Shown: piece after piece, positions 5,894 to 8,168 of the stretch
Position numbering within the stretch: the stretch's first letter is position 1
Layout: every line of letters begins with the position of its first letter
Source: Patescibacteria group bacterium
Lineage (GTDB): Bacteria; Patescibacteriota; Patescibacteriia; UBA1558; S5-K13
Reading direction: 5' to 3'
Length of the DNA stretch: 8,168 nucleotides
Assembly: GCA_028703545.1 (NCBI GenBank)
Contig: JAQVMR010000042.1
Coordinates: forward strand, 1-8,168
The notes under the pieces: model-generated
Told to the model about the DNA's origin: nothing
Seen by the model: only the letters and a program-made list of their open reading frames with translations
The model's database searches: none
Program-made: the position numbers and the translations under genes

Positions 5894-5924
5894 GTTCTAA
5901 TTACAACTTACGGTATCAAAAAAA
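5894..5924 (+). repeat. 31-nt spaced direct repeat, copy at operon promoter side
   Basis: GTTCTAA, 11 nt, GGTATCAAAAAAA: the same arms and spacing as 1001-1031. It lies just upstream of the operon's -35 box. Its A-run doubles as the - strand T-tract of the adjacent hairpin terminator, so part of the conservation at this copy may reflect that role. Confidence 0.6.
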
Positions 5925-5947
5925 CATTGATTATATCAATGCTTTTT
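5918..5947. terminator. Bidirectional intrinsic terminator between DGR and arsenic operon
   Basis: CATTGAT-TAT-ATCAATG is a perfect 7-bp stem with seven A on its left and CTTTTT on its right. It can end - strand transcripts coming from the reverse transcriptase (T7 tract) and + strand transcripts (T5 tract). It insulates the ArsR-controlled promoter from the retroelement. Confidence 0.75.
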
Positions 5948-6256
5948 CAATGGCTCCCTACACCGATTCAGTGCCCCACACTAGAAGTGTTCAAGGGGTT
6001 TCATGAAGATGAATTTGAATGAAAAATGACGCATGTCGATAAGGGTCCTAAACACAAAATGAGACAAACGAGACATGAACAAAATTTTAGAACATCGATT
6101 AGAATGTTACAAAATGTTACGTTTTTTTATATTATTAATGTAACATTATAGTGTCTTAAATTCGACAATCTTATTATTGTGTGATGTATTATAAACTGAC
6201 CCTTTTCATAATCAATAATTACAGATCTTAATTTCTTAATAAATAAATTCAAGAAC
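5925..6256. other. Intergenic region downstream of the reverse transcriptase, no gene seen
   Basis: I see no credible coding frame here. Besides the terminator, it holds a stem-loop at 5974-5998 (CCCC ACACT / AGTGT GGGG with a TCAA bulge) and two tandem AATGTTAC units (6103-6110, 6113-6120) with an inverted copy GTAACATT (6140-6147). It also has a weak 7-bp inverted pair AAGGGTC/GACCCTT (6041, 6198). It is less AT-rich near 5950-6000 than its surroundings, which could be a decayed element or a structured RNA. Confidence 0.5.
6103..6147. repeat. Tandem and inverted AATGTTAC repeat cluster
   Basis: AATGTTAC occurs at 6103-6110 and 6113-6120, and its exact inverse GTAACATT at 6140-6147. The inner pair can form an 8-bp stem over a 19-nt loop starting GTTTTTTT. 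It could be a protein-binding site or a weak terminator for the reverse transcriptase transcript. No partner is evident. Confidence 0.45.
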
Positions 6257-7291
6257 TCATTTATCTAAAATTTCTAAGATTTTCTTTTTTAATTTATATC
6301 CATTGCAATGTGATAAAATTCCAAAATAAGATTGGAGTGATTGATTAAAGGATTCTGCAGTCATTCTTGAATTCTTAAAACATCCGTATTTATATTTTAT
6401 TTTTTTAAATACTCTTTTCTTTGTTTTTGTTTTTAATAATATATAATATGGAAAAACTCTGTATCCTAAAAAATCCATTCCTTGAAAATATTTTTTAAGA
6501 ACGATCTTTGTTGGATGCAATTCTAATCTTAACTCATCTTTCAAAAATACCCTTATTTTATCTAAAAAATATAAACATTTTTCATAATCATCAACAATAA
6601 TAAAATCGTCTGTATATCTTAAATAATATTTAATTCTCAACACATTCTTTATATATTGATCTAACTCGTTCATATAAACATTGGCAAACAACTGTGAGGT
6701 TAAATTTCCTATTGGTAAGCCGATTTTATTTTCAATATTTATACTATCTGAGTAAAAACTATCTATCACATTTTCAAGAAGCCATTGGACATTTTCATCT
6801 TTTATTGTTTTAAACAAAATACACTTCAAAATATTATGATCTACCGACGCGAAGAACTTCTTTATATCACACTTTAAAACATAACTATTCTGTGTAAAAT
6901 TTTTCGTCTTTTCCCTTATAAAAAAATATAAATATTTGACACCTTTATGCGTTCCTTTACCCACCCTACAAGAAAAAGATGTATAAATAAACTTTTTATC
7001 GAAAATTGGATTTAAAATACAAAAAATAGCATGATGCAATACCCTATCCCTTACACATGCTTTATGAATATGGCGTCTTTTCGGATCATTAATAAAAAAT
7101 GATGAATAACTTCCATGATTATAACTTTTATGCTTTAATTGATTATGTAGACAAAAGATATTCTCTCCTAAATCCCATTTAAATTCCAATACATCTTTTT
7201 TCTTTTGCTTACCATTTTTAAATTGATCCCATGCAAACATTAAATTTTCTCGTGATATAATCTTAAAAAATATATTATTAACTGTTTTCAT
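6257..7291 (-). CDS. Diversity-generating retroelement reverse transcriptase (344 aa)
   Basis: It copies the template repeat RNA into cDNA while misincorporating opposite adenines; the cDNA then replaces the variable repeat. Visible landmarks are an N-terminal region typical of this class (ISRENLMFAWDQFKNGKQKKKDV), motif A in KCDIKKFFASVDH (D142), the DGR-type box GLPIGNLTSQLFANVYMNELD (191-211) and the catalytic YTDDF (Y226, D228, D229). GMDFLGYRVF follows (271-280), then a basic C-terminal thumb-like region. No extra domain is fused. The first ATG fits the family's usual N-terminus and lies 5 nt from the oppositely oriented Avd-like start. It has no Shine-Dalgarno sequence. The stop is TGA, unlike its TAA/TAG-using neighbours. 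A TR, a VR and an Avd-like gene nearby make the DGR assignment firm. Confidence 0.95.
   Translation of the reverse strand: MKTVNNIFFKIISRENLMFAWDQFKNGKQKKKDVLEFKWDLGENIFCLHNQLKHKSYNHGSYSSFFINDPKRRHIHKACVRDRVLHHAIFCILNPIFDKKFIYTSFSCRVGKGTHKGVKYLYFFIREKTKNFTQNSYVLKCDIKKFFASVDHNILKCILFKTIKDENVQWLLENVIDSFYSDSINIENKIGLPIGNLTSQLFANVYMNELDQYIKNVLRIKYYLRYTDDFIIVDDYEKCLYFLDKIRVFLKDELRLELHPTKIVLKKYFQGMDFLGYRVFPYYILLKTKTKKRVFKKIKYKYGCFKNSRMTAESFNQSLQSYFGILSHCNGYKLKKKILEILDK
7251..7261 (+). promoter_or_regulatory. Extended -10 element, candidate promoter for the Avd-like gene
   Basis: TGATATAAT (7253-7261) is a perfect extended -10 (TGnTATAAT) inside the 5' coding part of the reverse transcriptase gene, on the opposite strand. 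A start near 7268 would give a leader of about 29 nt. No -35 box is evident, and in such AT-rich DNA this could be chance. Confidence 0.35.
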
Positions 7292-7296
7292 AATTT

Positions 7297-7641
7297 ATGG
7301 AAAATATATCAATATTAGAAATCTCACTAAAACTTTACAAACAATTGCACTCTTTAAATCTCAAAATACCAAAACAAGATAGATATACAATTTGGCAAAA
7401 AATAGAGAACGAATTACTAAAATTTATAGAACATATATCTTCATGTTCTCACATACAAAAAGTTCAAAGACAGGGAGAGCTTGAAAAAGCGAGTAAACAT
7501 CTTAACACCATAAGAATTTTATTAATCATATCAAGAGAAATAAAAATAATTGACAATAAGAACTACTTAAATATTGAACTATTGATTAATCAAATAGGAA
7601 AAATGCTTGGTGGTTGGATAAAAAATACAAAAAATACTTAA
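7297..7641 (+). CDS. avd: Avd-like four-helix-bundle protein, DGR accessory factor (114 aa)
   Basis: This is an all-helical basic protein. It carries the two stretches that mark the four-helix-bundle/Avd-like family: IPKQDRYTIWQKIE (24-37) between helices 1 and 2, and INQIGKMLGGWIKN (about 97-110) at the end of helix 4. In studied DGRs, Avd binds the reverse transcriptase and the template RNA and is required for cDNA synthesis. The length is normal. Unlike the usual arrangement it is transcribed away from the reverse transcriptase and towards the TR. No Shine-Dalgarno sequence is visible; the ATG at 7297 fits the family's usual MEN start. Related proteins without a DGR exist, but the neighbouring TR and reverse transcriptase support the accessory role. 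No + strand terminator is seen after it. Confidence 0.88.
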   Translation: MENISILEISLKLYKQLHSLNLKIPKQDRYTIWQKIENELLKFIEHISSCSHIQKVQRQGELEKASKHLNTIRILLIISREIKIIDNKNYLNIELLINQIGKMLGGWIKNTKNT

Positions 7642-7648
7642 ATTTCAT

Positions 7649-7675
7649 AAAAAAATACTCCATTTAATTGGAGTT
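7649..7675 (-). terminator. Intrinsic terminator just downstream of the template repeat
   Basis: On the - strand the stem ACTCCA/TGGAGT (7674-7657, loop ATTAAA) is followed, after TA, by seven T residues (7655-7649). It lies about 17 nt past the TR end, so the template RNA probably stops here and is not joined to the reverse transcriptase message. On the + strand it lacks a T-run. Confidence 0.75.
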
Positions 7676-7690
7676 AAAAAAAATAGAAAG

Positions 7691-7800
7691 TTCCTAGAGA
7701 GCAACGCACCGAGGTTGGAATTCGAGTTGTCATCCGAGTTTCTGTTGACGTTTAAACCATTGGAATCAAAGTTACCCTCGTTGACGCGATTGCCGTCTGT
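7691..7800 (-). repeat. DGR template repeat (TR)
   Basis: It aligns without gaps to the VR at an offset of 396 nt (7691-7772 against 8087-8168). Read on the - strand it encodes an Asn-rich version of the VR peptide (FDSNGLNVNRNSDDNSNSNL, then GALLSR), with AAC/AAT at the varied codons. Over 7705-7772 there are 11 mismatches, all at TR adenines (21 adenines, 11 changed: six A to G, four A to C, one A to T), and none at the other 47 positions. The same frame continues to about 7800 (FTDGNRVNEGN), so the true TR probably extends there; the VR counterpart lies outside the window and the upper boundary is approximate. The - strand 3' end CCTCGGTGCGTTGCTCTC is the initiation-like (IMH*) segment. 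Confidence 0.95.
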
Positions 7801-8010
7801 AAAATTTGTTTGTTTTTATCATTTTTCACTAAAGATTAAAAACTTTTTTAAAAGTCTCCTCTTTTGAATTTTATTTAGAAATATTTATTTCTCTAAAAAC
7901 AAACAAGAAATTTCTGTTGTTTTTTGTATTCTTTCGCGAGATAAAACCGTGATCTTATCTACACTGCAAAAGTTAAAAGTAAATTATTGTCAAAACTTCA
8001 ATATGTCAAT

Positions 8011-8039
8011 TTGACTCTTTTGCTTCGCAAAATAGTCAA
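8011..8039. terminator. Strong hairpin downstream of the VR gene
   Basis: TTGACT-C-TTTTGC-TTC-GCAAAA-T-AGTCAA forms two 6-bp helices split by one mismatch, with a 3-nt loop. It starts about 20 nt past the variable gene's stop on the - strand. It has no T-tract, so it may stabilise the mRNA end, act as an imperfect terminator or be part of the retrohoming target. Confidence 0.55.
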
Positions 8040-8049
8040 TCAAGAATTC

Positions 8050-8073
8050 AAGCCTCAGCTAACGCTTCGGCTT
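8050..8073. promoter_or_regulatory. Stem-loop after the VR, candidate DGR target-site hairpin
   Basis: On the - strand: AAGCC, GA, AGC, GTTA, GCT, GA, GGCTT. This is 5 bp, a tandem G-A mismatch pair, 3 bp and a tetraloop. It sits about 13 nt past the initiation-like end of the VR and overlaps the TAG stop. In the Bordetella phage DGR, a hairpin or cruciform just downstream of the VR promotes retrohoming; the position matches, but the loop is GTTA. Confidence 0.5.
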
Positions 8074-8168
8074 AACAACAGAAAATTTCCTAGAGAGCAT
8101 CGCACCGAGGTTGGAAGGCGAGTAGGCATCCGAGTCGCTGTTGACGCCCAAACCATCGGAATCAAAGC
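8059..8168 (-). CDS. DGR target (variable) protein, C-terminal 35 residues only
   Basis: The gene enters from beyond the window and ends at TAG 8061-8059. The visible end reads FDSDGLGVNSDSDAYSPSNL, then GAMLSRKFSVVKPKR. Compared with the TR-encoded peptide, seven residues differ (N to D, N to G, R to S, N to D, D to A, N to Y, N to P). The SNLGAxLSR tail is unchanged apart from one Leu to Met. DGR targets usually place such residues on a C-type-lectin or formylglycine-generating-enzyme-like ligand-binding fold, and the G-x-x-x-S-R-like ending agrees with that. The fold, N-terminus and cell location cannot be seen here. A short basic tail follows the VR. The visible part has higher GC than the other genes. 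Confidence 0.9.
   Translation of the reverse strand, partial: FDSDGLGVNSDSDAYSPSNLGAMLSRKFSVVKPKR
8087..8168 (-). repeat. DGR variable repeat (VR), partial at window edge
   Basis: It is 82 nt of ungapped similarity to the TR. The - strand 3' part (8101-8116) is identical to the TR. One non-adenine difference (8100 against 7704; T in the TR, A in the VR on the coding strand) lies in the initiation-like segment and could separate IMH from IMH*. GC is 46 of 82 here and 36 of 82 in the TR, as expected when template adenines are replaced. The 5' part of the VR lies outside the window. Confidence 0.95.

Noticed and set aside
5949..6005. Short + strand frame beginning ATGGCTCCC
   Set aside because: It encodes only about 18 residues before TGA, has no ribosome binding site and follows a terminator hairpin.
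6041..6204. AAGGGTC/GACCCTT inverted pair as ends of a small transposable element
   Set aside because: Only 7 bp match, with no target duplication and no extension of similarity, so chance is likely.
6257..6259. TGA stop of the reverse transcriptase as evidence for an alternative code (TGA = Gly)
   Set aside because: All other genes are full length without internal TGA and use ordinary Gly codons, and read-through would add only a few residues.
7684..8168. TR/VR pair as an ordinary direct repeat or CRISPR-like unit
   Set aside because: There are only two copies, 396 nt apart, with differences restricted to one base type. That fits a DGR and not a repeat array.

Overview
The window is about 8.2 kb of very AT-rich DNA. 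Short dense genes, an A-rich translation context with few Shine-Dalgarno sequences, a compact diversity-generating retroelement (DGR) reverse transcriptase and a four-helix-bundle Avd-like partner together suggest a Patescibacteria/CPR-type genome. That assignment is an inference from gene style, not from a marker gene. The standard genetic code fits: the operon genes are full length with TAA/TAG stops and contain no internal TGA.

Left edge (1-1095, + strand): a mobile-element graveyard. It holds the C-terminal tail of a DDE/integrase-core transposase (1-120), a frameshifted remnant of a large serine recombinase (249-491), and a self-contained small gene. That gene has a near-consensus sigma70 promoter (675-703), a strong Shine-Dalgarno sequence, a 66-aa ORF (735-935) and an intrinsic terminator (957-985). 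The unit sits between two copies of a 38-nt direct repeat (592-629 and 1058-1095).

Centre (1082-5879, - strand): one nine-gene operon that looks like arsenic, probably organoarsenical, detoxification. In transcription order it encodes an ArsR repressor with a CxC sensor motif, a small CPTC thioredoxin-fold protein, an ArsP-type permease (FCSCSS motif), a membrane-anchored CPHC thioredoxin-fold protein, a CPIC/CAC membrane protein of unknown role, a soluble helical protein of unknown role, an ArsF-like CFSC lipoprotein, an ArsG-like CcdA-type membrane protein and a Cys-rich DUF2703-like protein. Its promoter overlaps a palindromic ArsR operator. A 31-nt spaced direct repeat (1001-1031 and 5894-5924) brackets the whole operon, which suggests it moved as an island. 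The likely logic is that the CcdA-like protein passes electrons across the membrane to the extracytoplasmic CxxC proteins, the permease exports the arsenical, and ArsR senses it.

Right edge (6257-8168): a DGR. The reverse transcriptase (- strand) and an Avd-like gene (+ strand) diverge from start codons only 5 nt apart. A template repeat (TR, 7691 to about 7800) reads on the - strand and is followed by its own intrinsic terminator. A variable repeat (VR, 8087-8168) forms the C-terminus of a target gene that runs off the window. Over 68 aligned nucleotides upstream of the initiation-like tail, all 11 TR/VR differences fall at template adenines (coding strand) and none at the other 47 positions. 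This is the signature of adenine-directed mutagenic retrohoming. Two stem-loops lie just downstream of the VR. The divergent Avd orientation and the separately terminated TR differ from the textbook VR-avd-TR-RT order.
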